A stretch of 64,000 bases of DNA from Haematobia irritans (taxonomy: Eukaryota; Arthropoda; Insecta; Diptera; Muscidae): the NCBI RefSeq assembly GCF_050003625.1, contig NC_134398.1, positions 80,818,003 to 80,882,002 on the forward strand, written 5' to 3'. The notes under the pieces were generated by a model that saw only the letters and a list, made by a program, of their open reading frames with translations, was not told where the DNA came from and did no database searches. The translations under genes and the position numbers were made by a program. This document shows, in pieces, positions 11,401 to 22,862 of the stretch; position 1 is the first letter of the stretch; each line of letters starts with the position of its first letter.

Positions 11401-12859
11401 AGGCGACCGGACATATCCCCCAACGGACATATCGCCCAAAATGATTTTTGGGCGTTATGACCTCCATTGGGCCGGTCACATCGCCCAATTTTAGTTTGGG
11501 CTTTATGTCCTCCCTCATCGCAGTCATATGTCCCAAAAAATAGGCGGTCAAAACGCCCAATATTTTATGGGGAAATGAATGTCGGAATACAAATCAAAAA
11601 CTGTCCTAAATGAAGTAGTTTGATCCATAATTTTGGTTAACTAAATACGTACGGTATTTAATTCAAAATGCCGTAACTAGAAAGACAGTGCAGATCTCGT
11701 GATCTATAAGAAAATGCTAAGACAATTAAGGAGAAAATAGTGCCAAACGCTCCACAAAACCCCCAAGAACTCATAGCACTATTTGCCAAATCGGAACATA
11801 TGAGTGAAAAGAAAGTGTGCCCGAAAAGATATTTTAGCAAACCACTATTATGGAAGCCGATTTGGCATACAGTCTCTTTGTGTTCCACCCAAGTAACTGA
11901 AATAATAAATAATATGGATGATGGAGATGCTATTATTTTATTGATGAATTGATCAATGGTCGTTCCATTTCATCTTATGGGTACAAGAAATTACTAATAT
12001 TTTCGAAGGTTACGAACGACACGTCAGTATAACTGTATTAATTTTTTAAAACAAGTTAATAAAGCGAAAGACGCAAGAACTTGAGGAATTCATCACATTC
12101 AGTTCGTCTTCAAATCCTAGCAATTTTCATTTTATTATCTTGTTCTAAACATTAAAATTGGAAAGAGATGAGATGATCGACGTGCTGATCGATGTGCTGC
12201 TGATGGGTACTTGAAATAAATCGCGCGCGCGATTTTTTCACGTACCTATCAGAAGCCATCGATCGTCTCATCTCGTTCCAATTTTCAGTTTAAAATACAT
12301 AATTTTCAATTCTGGTTAAAAAAAAAAAAAAAAAAAAAAAACATTTTCCGAATTTTTATGTTTCAATATATAAATTCAAATGTCTTTCAGTTTAAACGGG
12401 CCTATTTCACGAGCGAAATAGGTCTTCGTAGTGCCACTTTAGCCGCTTTTCCATTTCTGTCGCACGCTAAAAAGAGAAATGGTCAAAAATTCGGATTCAG
12501 CCAAAACCAATTAAAACAAACGATGAAGATATGCTCGTTTTACTTCTCCAGCATATGAAACATAAACAGGATTCGATATTTGTCAATAAGAGGCATATCT
12601 ATCTATTAAATATTTAAAAATAATTAATGGATAGATGAAGTAATCATATATAGCTTTTGAAATATTTAAAAAAAATTTGTTGTTTTAAGATATTCTTTAT
12701 ATTCAATTATATTAAAACGGTCACAACACCCAATTTTTTTATGGGGCGTATGACCGCGATGAGGAGGACATAAAGCCCAAACAACAATTGGGCGATGTGA
12801 CCGCCCCAATGGAGGTCATAAGGCCCAAAAATTATTTTGGGCGATATGTCCGGTCGCCT
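11401..12859. mobile_element. DNA element V with long terminal inverted repeats (about 130-175 bp)
   Basis: The left end starts AGGCGACCGGACATATC and the right end is its reverse complement. The inverted arms run to about 11575 and from about 12728, aligning well by eye and rich in TGGGCG/CGCCCA and GACCTCCATTGGG. The left arm has an extra 16-base partial duplication (CAACGGACATATCGCCC). The 1.15-kb interior has no recognisable transposase, a 24-base A run at about 12318, and a hairpin listed separately. A target duplication was not convincing: GAAT lies on the left and GAAA on the right. Foldback-like or another TIR superfamily; unassigned. Confidence 0.7.
12154..12286. repeat. long imperfect hairpin, 133 bp, with CGCGCGCG near its tip
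   Basis: The left arm AAAATTGGAAAGAGATGAGA pairs with the right arm (reverse complement AAAATTGGAACGAGATGAGA). The pairing continues through GATCGA, CTGAT and GGTAC blocks to a loop flanked by AAATCGCGCG. It could be a tiny foldback insertion inside element V or a transcribed hairpin. No evidence of expression can be seen. Confidence 0.6.
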
Positions 12860-12869
12860 GAAATATATT

Positions 12870-13066
12870 ATCAACAGTTTAATGTATGAACAATTGTTTG
12901 ATAAGTGTACTCGTATGTCCCAAACATGTTATACTAGTTTATGAACATCATACGCTTGCACTAAAAAATAATCTGTTAAAATTTGAGATCCAAACATACA
13001 ATTTTTATACCGAAACATATGAAAAACAGAATTTTTCGTCCGTGTACTACTACTTTTACATAGCAG
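12870..13066 (+). repeat. right-end fragment of composite element X
   Basis: The stretch carries GTCCCAAACATGTTATACTAG, CATACGCTTGCACT and CGAAACATATGAAAAACAG, matching the right ends of the X copies at about 15890-16026 and 55300-55436. The rest of the element is missing. Confidence 0.55.
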
Positions 13067-13216
13067 ATATATACTAATAGGTTTTGAATTTTACTGACCC
13101 CTCGAAAGTCACCTGATGAATTAATGCTACCTTTAAATTGCTTATACCTTGTCTGTAAGTAACATTTATGTAGATAATTAAAATACAATTTAATAATTAT
13201 ACTTTGACTGTTCTCA

Positions 13217-13877
13217 CACTGAAAAAAAGCATGCTCCTTCCCAAAGATTTTGTCTTTACTTTAAAAATGTTGGTATTGATTCCGAGCCAAAGTAGCGGAG
13301 AATACAAGTAAGGATACTTTTAAGACATACTTCTCTTTTAAATTTGGATTGTGTGTACTTGCTTCTAGGAAGCTAATTTCAATTTTTCGTTTTTTCAGAT
13401 TTTTTTTCTTCATATGCGATAAAAGTCTTTTAAAAACAAGTTAATGACAACTTTATTTTCCAAATTCATAGTCGACTTCCAGTAGAAATTATGCTATGTT
13501 TCAAAACGTCTTTAAAAACGTCTTTAAAAGAAAGTGTTGAAAACCATGTCCTATTTGTGAACGATTTTTTGCTTTGTAGTCAAGATGCAAAAAGACAACA
13601 AATTTAAAAACAATTTCATTATTGTAAGTAATTTTTCTGAAACATTAAAGTCAAGTTGACCTTAGCCCAAAATTTTTTTCTTTCATGTTATGATACCCAT
13701 TTTTAAGTGAAATCACTTAATTATAAGGACAATACGACTTCATTGAAATGTTTATCGACTTTTGGACAAGGAAAGAAACTTTAGATTAAAGAAATGCGTC
13801 TTCTATGTTAAACAAAATTTGCATTTGTATTTTAAGCACATGCAATCTTTGGCCTCACGACAATATTTTTTTCAGTG
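13217..13877. mobile_element. MITE family Z, copy 1 (about 660 bp)
   Basis: It begins CACTGAAAAAAAGCATGC and ends TATTTTTTTCAGTG followed by TA, so the terminal inverted repeat is CACTGAAAAAA. Related copies are at 46930-47543 and 53660-54280, with fragments at 26290-26530 and 46212-46505. No ORF of note; non-autonomous. Many members of the window share this TA-flanked style of end. Confidence 0.7.
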
Positions 13878-13879
13878 TA

Positions 13880-14227
13880 CGTTATATTACATTTTGTGTT
13901 TCACTTCTTGTGATATAATTACAAAGACAAAATTACATTTTCTTTAATTACTCAAAATAAAATTAAAATTAGTATATTTCATGTTAGCCTGATACCGAAA
14001 CAGGCAATTGACGTCCAAATGCATTATATCTAATTATACAATTATTTTTCGAGCTTTATGGACAGATATAGATTAAGGAACATGGTTAATAGAACCATTG
14101 AAAAGAAAACGCCATTAACTAACTTGGGGACTAAGAATTTACAAATATATATTAAAGAAGTTTTCATTCAGTGATAATAGTCAATAGACAGAACTCGTAA
14201 AATCCTACAAAATAATGCGTATGTTTA
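13880..14227. other. AT-rich intron stretch, no feature
   Basis: Nothing recognisable was found here; no ORF, no match to the main repeat families. Confidence 0.4.
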
Positions 14228-14523
14228 CACCCTCAAAAAAAATTGCTTCTTTAACATATGTTCCAAACATATTTTGCAGGAAGCACATATATTATTGCAT
14301 ACTGCCGAAACATTAATATGTTTGTTTTATGTGAACATATTATATGTTTGGAAGCATTTTGAGCCAAAAATATTATATGCTTGGAAGAATTTTTCCCAAA
14401 CACGATTGTGCTCATTCCCTAACATACTCGTAATTTTCACTTCCACGAAATTTTTTAGTTATTGGCAACATTACAAATAATGTTGAAGAAATTATTCACT
14501 TTTATAAATTTTTTAAATTTTAC

Positions 14524-14605
14524 CTTTCGCCTGCACGGAGAATCGAACCGAGGACCATACAGTTTGTAAGCCAACACACTATCCACTGGGCTACGTAGCT
14601 GTTAT
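14524..14605 (-). repeat. tRNA-like module inside element X (not a functional tRNA gene)
   Basis: On the minus strand, TAGCCCAGTGGATAGTGTG resembles an A box and GGTTCGATTCTCC matches a B box at the spacing of a tRNA gene. The acceptor stem does not close, and the same module recurs at 21375-21437 and 49640-49720, so it is a mobile tRNA-derived piece. Confidence 0.65.
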
Positions 14606-14706
14606 AGTCACCAGTAGATAATTATCGTTTTAAGTTACATTTATATAGCATAGTTTGCAGCGCCCACGAGCCCATGCAAACATAACATTATTTAACAGAA
14701 ACATAC

Positions 14707-14788
14707 ATTTGTTTGCCACGTGGAGCAGTGGTTAGCATGTCTGCCTTGCATGCAAAGGGTCGTGGGTTCAATCCCTGCTCCGACCGAA
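14707..14788 (+). repeat. tRNA-like module inside element X, related to the SINE head
   Basis: GTGGAGCAGTGGTTAGCATG (A box region), CTTGCATGC in the anticodon-loop position, and GGGTTCAATCCC (B box) are followed by TGCTCCGACCGAACA. The last part matches the head of the SINE at 18609-18970. The mirrored copy is at 20262-20338, and a partial one is at 63650-63700. Acceptor stem pairing is poor, so a live tRNA is unlikely. Confidence 0.65.
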
Positions 14789-16026
14789 CATTTTTTTTGT
14801 TTTGTTTTTTTTTTTTTTTAATTTACACATTTATATTTATACTATATTAATTTTTTTAAATGAAACATCGAAATGTGCGTTATTAAAGATTTATAGTCAG
14901 TAACAGTGCTTGATATAAACGAAATTGAATGATTTTTGGATAAAATATTATTTTTTATTGCAAAAATAACAATCTTGTAATAAAAAACTGTTTTTGTACA
15001 AAACTTTAAAATTTGGAGGGAATTCAAAAACTAACAAAAGAAGAACGTGGAGTCGAGTATAAACATACATACATAATTTTATAATATAAACATAAATTTA
15101 TTTAGGAGTGAACAGTTTTTTACTAGCATTTAACACCATCGCTCTAAAATTCCTTTTATTTTTCTTTAATAATTCATTTTAAAGAAAATAAACTTTTTAA
15201 ATTGTTTTAGCTGTAAAAGTCGAACTTAATGCCCGCTTTTATATTTGATAGTGTCCGTCAACTCCTCGTGGACTACTTTTTAATGAAGAGAAACTAAACT
15301 TTGTTTTTTTTTACATTTTACTGTGTAATTTTTCACTATTTCCTCCTTATTTCATTTTACCGTCCCAACTCTAAAAAGAGTATAGTGCCCTTTCGTTATT
15401 TTTATGAAGACCCCTGATTTCTTTTAACGAACCAAGAAAATTGTGCCCATAATGCCAAAATTATAAACAAAACACATGTCCACACATACATAATATGCTG
15501 CTCTCAAGGCGAAAACATAAGCTGTTTGTTTTTCAAATGTCTATTCTCTTGGTTCAGAATTTATATTCTCTTTATTCAAATTAAATAATATTTAGACTTA
15601 AACATATCAAATTTTTGGCCTTATCATAAAACAGTTTTCCGAAACAACATACAAGCGGTTTCACAGAAAATGTTCTCTTTTGACTCTTTTGCTGTGTTAT
15701 ATTGATATCTTTCGTCAACTCTCCCGGTTTCCATCTCTATTTCTCTCTATACTCTCTCTGTCGCTTTGAATAATATATCACAATATATGTATGTTTAGTT
15801 GAAATTTGTAAATTTATATATGTTTGTATTCACACATATGATTTTTATGAAACATTCATGCCCCAAACATAATATATTCTAACATATTAACATAGATGTC
15901 CCAAACATTTAGTGTTAGTTTAGGAAAATTACATGTTCGCACTTAAATATATTGTGGTTTAAAATCGTGCCCGAAACACATTTTGTTTATATCGGAACAT
16001 ATGAAAAACATATTTTTCTAACAGTG

Positions 16027-16310
16027 TATATATCGAATTGACCCTCGCCCAGAAGCCATTTTTATGCTTTTGAAAATGGATCAGAAACAATAAGTTTTAT
16101 ATTGCCTTCTCATTGGGCAGATTTTATCCTATAAGCTGTTTCTTATTAACATTGTCTTCTCATTCATAAGTTAGTCCGTATGGAGTCTATATTATATAAA
16201 ATATTAGAGATCTGTTTTTGTGAGGAACTATATCATGAAGGACTATTTGTACCAAGCTTCAAGTCGATGGCTTATTTCGCTCGGTAGTTAGCGTGATTTC
16301 AACAACGCTA
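16027..16310. repeat. relic of a GTCY-type element interrupted by element W
   Basis: The right part contains GTACCAAGCTTCAAGTCGATGG and TTAGCGTGATTTCAAC, which normally lead into the GTCY tract; the continuation (TAGATCGACTC) resumes at 22863, on the far side of element W. Both halves are degraded. Confidence 0.5.
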
Positions 16311-16607
16311 CACCCAAAAAAATAATAGAGAAAAGTTTACTTGATTCAAGCCGTAGCGGTGTCAAAAGTACTGTAAGTACGGGGTTTCTCAATCCAAGAA
16401 GAAAATTTTTAATTTTATCCCGAAAATATTAAGTTCAGATTTCTTAATTTCAGAAAATTTCAATCGTGTTTGTGCTTCCTTTAAGTACGGGAAGTGCTTG
16501 ATTCAAGTCTAGTTAAGCTCTATTTAATCCTTATCTGTAATTGATTCAATCCGCATTTAAACTTAACTTGAGCCGTTTTTTAAGCGGAATCAGGGCTTGG
16601 ATCAATA

Positions 16608-18520
16608 TTTTTATACCCTCCATCATAGGATGGGGGTATATTAACTTTGTCATTCCGTTTGTAACACATCGAAATATTGCTCTAAGACCCCATAAAGTAT
16701 ATATATTCTGGGTCGTGGTGAAATTCTGAGTCGATCTAAGCATGTCCGTCCGTCCGTCCGTCTGTTGAAATCACGCTAACTTCCGAACGAAACAAGCTAT
16801 CGACTTGAAACTTGGCACAAGTAGTTGTTATCGATGTAGGTCGGATGGTATTGAAAATGGGCCATATCGGTCCACTTTTACGTATAGCCCCCATATAAAG
16901 GGACCCTCAGATTTGGCTTGTGGAGCCTCTAACAGAAGCATATTTCATCCGATCCGGCTGAAATTTGGTACATGGTGTTGGTATATGGTCTCTAACAACC
17001 ATGCTAAAATTGGTCCACATCGGTCCATAATTATATATAGCCCCCATATAAACCGATCCCCAGATTTGGCTTGCGGAGCCTAAAAGAGAAGCAAATTTCA
17101 TCCGATCCGGCTGAAATTTGGTACATAGTGTTAGTATATGGTCTCTAACAACCATGCAAAAATTGGTCCACATCGGTCCATAATTATATATAGCCCCCAT
17201 ATAAACCGATCCCCAGATTTGGCTTGCGGAGCCTCAAAGAGAAGAAAATTTCATCCGATCCGGCTGAAATTTGGTACATGATGTTGGTATATGGTCTCTA
17301 ACAACCATGCAAAAATTGGTCCATATCGGTCCTTAATTATATATAGCCCCCATATAAACCGATCCCCAGATTTGGCTTGTGGAGCCTCTAAGAGAAGCAT
17401 AGTTCATCCGATCCGGCTGAAATTTGGTACATGGTGTTGGTATATGGTCTCTAACAATTATGCAAAAATTGGTCCACATCGGTCCATAATTATATATAGC
17501 CCCCATATAAACCGATCCCCAGATTTGGCTTGCGGAGCCTCAAAGAGAAGCAAATTTCATCCGATCCGGCTGAAATTCGGTACATGATGTTGGTATATGG
17601 TCTCTAACAACCATGCAAAAATTGGTCCACATCGGTCCATAATTATATATAGACCCATATAAACCGATCTCCAGATTTGGCTTGCGAAGCCTCAAAGAGA
17701 AGCAAATTTCACCCAATCCGGTTGTAATTTGGAACATGGTGTTAATATATGATCTTTAACAAGCGTGCCAGAATTGGTCCATATCGGTCCATAATTATAT
17801 ATAGCCCCCATATAAAACGTTCTCCAGATTTGACCTCCGGAGCCTCTTGGAGGAGCAAAATTCATCCGATCCGGTTCAAATTGGGAACGTGGTGTTAGTA
17901 TATGGTCGCTAACAACCATACCAAAATTGGTCCAATCACACAAAAATTGGTCCATATCGGTTCATAATCATGGTTGCCACTAGAGCCAAAAATAGTCTAT
18001 CAAAATTTTATTTCTATAAAAAATTTTGTCAAAATTTTATTTCTATAGAAAATTTTGTCAAAATTTTATTTCTATAGAAAATTTTGTCAAAATTTTATTT
18101 CTAGAGAAAATTTTGTTAAAATTTTATTCGGTTCATAATAAAATTTTCATCATTGTCAAAATTTTATTTCTATAGAAAATGTTGTTCAAATTTTATTCGG
18201 TTCATAATCATGGTTGCCACTCGAGCCAAAAATAATATATATAAAATAATTTTAACAAAATTTTATCTCTTTACTTTGTTAAACTGAATTATATACGTAT
18301 TGGATCGATGTTTTTGATTTAATATATACCACGTATGGACTTACATACAATTTAGAAGATGGTGTTAGGAGGTTTTAAGATACCTTGCCATCGGCAAGCG
18401 TTACCGCAACTTAAGTAATTCGCTTGTGGATGGCAGTGTTTAGAAGAATTTTCTACGCAATCCATGATGGAGGGTACATAAGCTTCGGCCTGGCCGAACT
18501 TACGGCCGTTTATACTTGTT
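16608..18520 (-). mobile_element. GTCY-type repeat, copy D, nested in element W
   Basis: The tail hairpin is at the left (TATACCCTCCATCATAGG, GGGGGTATATT), with (GTCC)n at 16745-16765. About seven 153-bp units follow (16830-17950), then the AT-rich 25-bp array (17995-18270). The palindromic head at the right (TTCGGCCTGGCCGAA, CGGCCGTTTATACTTG) ends at 18520. Open frames across the units (for example 17291-17587) come from the repeat length being a multiple of three. Confidence 0.8.
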
Positions 18521-18608
18521 TATTCTTGAATATAATGTGCTTGTTTCAAGAACAATCTGTTCTTGACTTAATCCCGAATCGTATTCAATATTATTTTATA
18601 TGCGCTTG

Positions 18609-18970
18609 GGAGCCACCGTGGTGCAATGGTTAGCATGCCCGCCTTGCATACACAAGTTCGTGGGTTCGATTCCTGCTTCGACCGAACACCAAAAAGTTTT
18701 TCAGCGGTGGATCCCACCCACCTCAGTAATGCTGGTGACATTTCTGAGGGTTTCAAAGCTTCTCTAAGTGGTTTCACTGCAATGTGGAACGCCGTTCGGA
18801 CTCGGCTATAAAAAGGAGGTCCCTTGTCGTTGAGCTTAACATGGAATCGGGCAGCACTCAGTGATAAGAGAGAAGTTCACCAATGTGGTATCACAATGGA
18901 CTGAATAGTCTAAGTGAGCCTGATACGTCGGGCTGCCACCTAACCTAACCTAACCTAACCTAACCTAACC
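18609..18970 (+). mobile_element. tRNA-derived SINE with (AACCT)n tail, full length
   Basis: The head GTGGTGCAATGGTTAGCATG (A box) and GGGTTCGATTCCT (B box) form a Pol III promoter of tRNA type. The body follows (GGTGACATTTCTGAGGG, CCGTTCGGACTCGGCTATAA). The 3' part GTGGTATCACAATGGACTG, with a stem-loop AGCCTGA/TCGGGCT, leads to a CTAACCTAACC tail. Target duplications are TATGCGCTTG at 18599-18608 and TATGGGCTTG at 18971-18980 (one mismatch). The last roughly 70 bp match the 3' end of the LINE at 26989-28687. Minus-strand copies are at 59697-60004 and 60066-60417. Confidence 0.88.
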
Positions 18971-20347
18971 TATGGGCTTGATTTTATTGTAATTTGTACT
19001 TGTTTTAATCGCAATGTGTGCTTAATTCCCATAAAATAATAGTTTCATATATTTTTAAAATATTTTTTATTATTCTTTTTTTTCACTGTTAGAAAAATAT
19101 GTGTTTCGGGCACAATTTTAAAACACAATATATTTAAGTGCAAACATGTAATGTTCCTAAACTAACAATAAATGTTTGGGACATCTATGTTAATATGTTA
19201 GAATATATTATGTTTGGGGCATGAATGTTTCATAAAAATCATATGTGTGAATGCAAACATATATAAATTTACAAATTTCGACTAAACATACATATGTTGT
19301 GATATTTTATTCAAAGCGACAGAGAGAGTAACATATAGAGAAAGAAATAGAGATGGAAACCGGGAGAGTTGACAAAAGATATCAACATAACACAGCGAAA
19401 GAATCAAAAGAGAACAATTTCTGTGAAACCGCTTGTATGTTGTTTCGGAAAACTGTTTTATGATAAGGCCAAAAATTTGATATGCTTAAGTCTAAATATT
19501 ATTTAATTTGAATAAAGAGAATAGACATTCGGAACCAAGAGAATAGACATTTGAAAAATAAACAGCATATGTTTTCGCCTTGAGAGCAGCATTTTATGTA
19601 TGTGTGAAAATATGTTTTGTTTATCATTTTGGCATTATGGGCACAATTTTTTCTTGGTTCGTTAAAAGAAATCAGGGGTCTTCATAAAAATAACGAAAGG
19701 GCACTATACTCTTTTTAGAGTTGGGACAGTAATATGAAATAAGGAAGAAATAGTGAAAAATTACACAGTAAATTGTATAAAAACAAAGTTTAGTTCCTCT
19801 TTATTAATAAGTAGTCCACGAGGAGTTGACGGACACCTTTAAGTTCGAGTTGTGCAGCTAAAACAATTTAAGAAGTTTATTTTCTTTAAAATGAATTATT
19901 AAAGAAAAATAAAAGACATTTTAGAGCGATGGTGTTAAATGCTAGTAAAAAACTGTTCACGCCTAAATAAATTTATGTTTATATTATAAAATTATTTATG
20001 TATGTTTATACTCGACTCCACGTTCTTCTTTTGTTAGAGTTTTTGAATTCCTTCCAAATTTTAAAGTTTTGTACCAAACACAGTTTTTTGTTACAAAATT
20101 GGTATTTTTGCAATAAAAAAAATAATATTTTATCCAAAAATCAGTCAATTTCGTTTATATCAAGCACTGTTACTGACTATAAATCTCTAATAACCCACAT
20201 TTCGAAGTTTCATTATAAAAATTTAATATAGTATAAATATAAATGTGTAAATAAAAAAAGTGTTCGGTCCGAGCAGGGATTGAACCCACGACCCTTTGCA
20301 TGCAAGGCAGACATGCTAACCATTGCTCCACGTGGCAAACAAATGTA

Positions 20348-21281
20348 AAGGGTGATTCTTTTGAGGTTAGGATTTTCATGCATTAGTATTTGACAGATCA
20401 CGTGGGATTTCAGACATGGTGTCAAAGAGAAAGATGCTCAGTATGCTTTGACATTTCATCATGAATAGACTTACTAACGAGCCACAACGTCGAATTTTCA
20501 GTGAATGGGCCCTAGAAAAGTTGGCAGAAAATCCGCTTTTTTATCGACAAATTTTGTTCAGCGATGAGGCTCATTTCTGGTTGAATGGCTACGTAAATAA
20601 GCAAAATTGCCGCATTTGGAGTGAAGAGCAACCAGAAGCCGTTCAAGAACTGCCCATGCATCCCGAAAAATGCACTGTTTGGTGTGGTTTGTACGCTGGT
20701 GGAATCATTGGACCGTATTTTTTCAAAGATGCTGTTGGACGCAACGTTACGGTGAATGGCGATCGCTACGTTCGATGTTAACAAACTTTTTGTTGCCAAA
20801 AATGGAAGAACTGAACTTGGTTGACATGTGGTTTCAACAAGATGGCGCTACATGCCACACAGCTCGCGATTCTATGGCCATTTTGAGGGAAAACTTCGGA
20901 GAACAATTCATCTCAAGAAATGGACCGGTAAGTTGGCCACCAAGATCATGCGATTTGACGCCTTTAGACTATTTTTTGTGGGGCTACGTCAAGTCTAAAG
21001 TCTACAGAAATAAGCCAGCAACTATTCCAGCTTTGGAAGACAACATTTCCGAAGAAATTCGGGCTATTCCGGCCGAAATGCTCGAAAAAGTTGCCCAAAA
21101 TTGGACTTTCCGAATGGACCACCTAAGACGCAGCCGCGGTCAACATTTAAATGAAATTATCTTCAAAAAGTAAATGTCATGGACCAATCTAACGTTTCAA
21201 ATAAAGAACCGATGAGATTTTGCAAATTTTATGCGTTTTTTTTAAAAAAAAAAGTTATCAAGCTCTTAACAAATCACCCTT
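20348..21281 (+). mobile_element. DD41D (rosa-type) mariner, internally deleted, 934 bp
   Basis: Perfect 10-bp terminal inverted repeats AAGGGTGATT are flanked by TA (20346-20347, 21282-21283). The paralogous X copy 1 shows the empty site, with a single TA in AAATGTATGTTTC (read in reverse near 14698). The element encodes a broken transposase lacking its DNA-binding half. Family knowledge: Tc1/mariner elements insert at TA and duplicate it. Confidence 0.88.
20461..21173 (+). pseudogene. DD41D mariner transposase, HTH-deleted and frameshifted
   Basis: The first frame (20461-20781) opens with MNRLTNEPQRR and reaches the first catalytic Asp in LFSDEAHFW (residue 35). After a one-base shift near 20780 the second frame gives WFQQDGATCHTA (second Asp) and RSCDLTPLDYFLWGYV (third Asp), with 41 residues between the second and third, the DD41D signature of the rosa group. 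Normal mariner transposases run about 340-350 residues and begin with two helix-turn-helix motifs; here the leader jumps from residue 7 straight into the catalytic half, so the DNA-binding domain is deleted. It cannot make a working enzyme. Confidence 0.85.
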
Positions 21282-22090
21282 TATGTTTCTTTTAAATAAT
21301 GTTATGTTTGCATGGGCTCGTGGGCGCTGCAAACTATGCTATATAAATGTAACTTATAACGATAATTATCTACTGGTGATAGTGTGTTGGCTTACAAACT
21401 GTATGGTCCTCGGTTCGATTCTCCGTGCAGGCGAAAAGTAAAATTTAAAAAATTTATAAACGTGAATAATTTCTTCAACATTATTTGTATTACAGAGAAA
21501 GGTGCCAATAACTAAAATATTTCGTGGAAGTGAAAATTACGAGTATGTTAGGGAATGAGCACAATCGTCTTTGGGAAAAATTCTTCCAAGCATATAATAT
21601 TTTTGGGCTCAAAATGCTTCCAAACATATAATATGTTCACATAAAACAAACATATTAATGTTTCGGCAGTATCCAATAATATATGTGCTTCCTGCAAAAT
21701 GTGTTTGGAACTTATGTTAAAGAAGCGATTTTTTTTTGAGGGTGTATCAATATATACATTTGTAATGAAAAGAAAAATACATAAAATTCAACTATGGCGG
21801 CCAAATCCAATGACGCTCAAAATGCAATCAAAAACCCAGTTTTTGGAGGTTAAACATCTGTGAGAGAACAAGGAGAGCAACACTTTATTTTGCAGTCCAA
21901 TTGGCTCATGAATGAATATCAAGTAAAATTTTTCTTATTTTAAGCCAAAGTCGGCTTAAGATTGCAAATCAAGTGCAAGCCAAACAGTAAGCACAAACAC
22001 ATACGATGCTCGGGGGTTCGATGAGAGCATCGAGGAGAAAAAACTCTATTTTGTGATCTCAGTACCTAACTCTCACAGATGAATTAAGTA

Positions 22091-22662
22091 CACAGAAAAA
22101 AATATCACCAAAATATTTCCAATTAAAAAGTTAATTGAATTTGAAATTTTTTTCAATTAATAAATTAATTGGTACAATTAACTTTTTAATCAAGATAGAA
22201 ACATTAAGTTAATTAAGTCAATGATTGAAAATTTTAAAATTTTTAATTAAAAAGTTAATTGATATAATTAACTTTTAATCAAATTCGGAAGACTAAGTCA
22301 GTCTATGATGATGATGAACTTTTTTTTAAATTTTTAATTAATTTTTTTTTTCAAACAATCAATTGTTAATCCAAATAAAAATTCTAAGCCAATTCAGAAT
22401 TTAATTGAAAATAGTTACCTTTTTTTAATTAATAAATTAATTGAGTTTTGCAATCAACATCAATTAAATTTTTAATTGAATCAATTAAAAAATGAATTGA
22501 AATATGGCAATGAAATCAATTAATTTTTTAATCAAGAATTTTTTCTATGCCCAATTAAAACTGTGATTGATACTATCATTTTCGTGATTGAAGACATTTC
22601 AATTAAAAAATTAATTGGATCAATTAATTTCGTGATTGAATCAGAAAAATTTTTTTTGTGTG
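22091..22662. mobile_element. MITE with internal AATTAA palindromes, 572 bp
   Basis: The ends CACAGAAAAAAATAT and TTTTTTTTGTGTG lie between TA dinucleotides at 22089-22090 and 22663-22664. The interior is dominated by TTAATTGA, CAATTAA and AATTAAAAAGTTAATTG motifs that are themselves palindromic. No coding capacity. It sits in the right arm of element W. Confidence 0.7.
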
Positions 22663-22862
22663 TAACAATTTTCTTGTTTTAACTCAAAATAAGATTAAAT
22701 CAAACTTTAGGTACTTGAATTGCACAAATAAGCATATTCTGTACTTAATATGAGTATAACTTAGTATTTGCGTACTTAAAATTTTAAGTACGAATTCAGG
22801 CTAAAAACAAGAATTTGAAACTTGATTTTAGAAATCTACTTTTCTTTGGGTGTAGATCGACT

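Larger units (their letters stand above)
14228..16026 (+). mobile_element. composite element X, copy 1 (1.8 kb), with two divergent tRNA-like modules
   Basis: The ends are CACCCTCAAAAAAAATTGC and TTTTTCTAACAGTG, with TA on both sides (14226-14227 and 16027-16028). Inside are a tRNA-like module on the minus strand (14524-14605) and another on the plus strand (14707-14788), about 100 bp apart. The rest is AT-rich and repeats motifs such as CAAACATAATATATT. An inverted copy with a mariner inside lies at 19084-21744; deleted copies are at 55044-55436 and, without clear ends, at 49380-50120 and 63640-64000. No transposase was found. Confidence 0.7.
19084..21744 (-). mobile_element. composite element X, copy 2, inverted and split by a mariner
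   Basis: It reads as the reverse complement of 14228-16026, starting CACTGTTAGAAAAATATG and ending TTTTTTTGAGGGTG then TA. It carries both tRNA-like modules (20262-20338 minus and 21375-21437 plus), separated by the DD41D mariner at 20348-21281. Without that insertion its length is about 1.73 kb, similar to copy 1. A target TA is clear on the right only. It is nested in element W. Confidence 0.7.
16311..22862. mobile_element. TA-flanked element W, outer shell of a nested cluster
   Basis: The ends are CACCCAAAAAAATAA at the left and TTTCTTTGGGTG at the right, flanked by TA at 16309-16310 and 22863-22864. Its own sequence survives as 16311-16607, 18521-18598, 18981-19083, about 21745-22090 and 22665-22862, with recurring CTTGATT and AAGTAC motifs. 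Inserted in it are a GTCY element, a SINE, element X copy 2 with a DD41D mariner, and a MITE. A left-end fragment of the same family is at 37210-37330. No transposase belongs to W itself. Confidence 0.6.

Noticed and set aside
14707..14788. Possible functional tRNA gene
   Set aside because: A and B boxes are present, but the acceptor stem does not close and the sequence recurs as part of a mobile element and a SINE.
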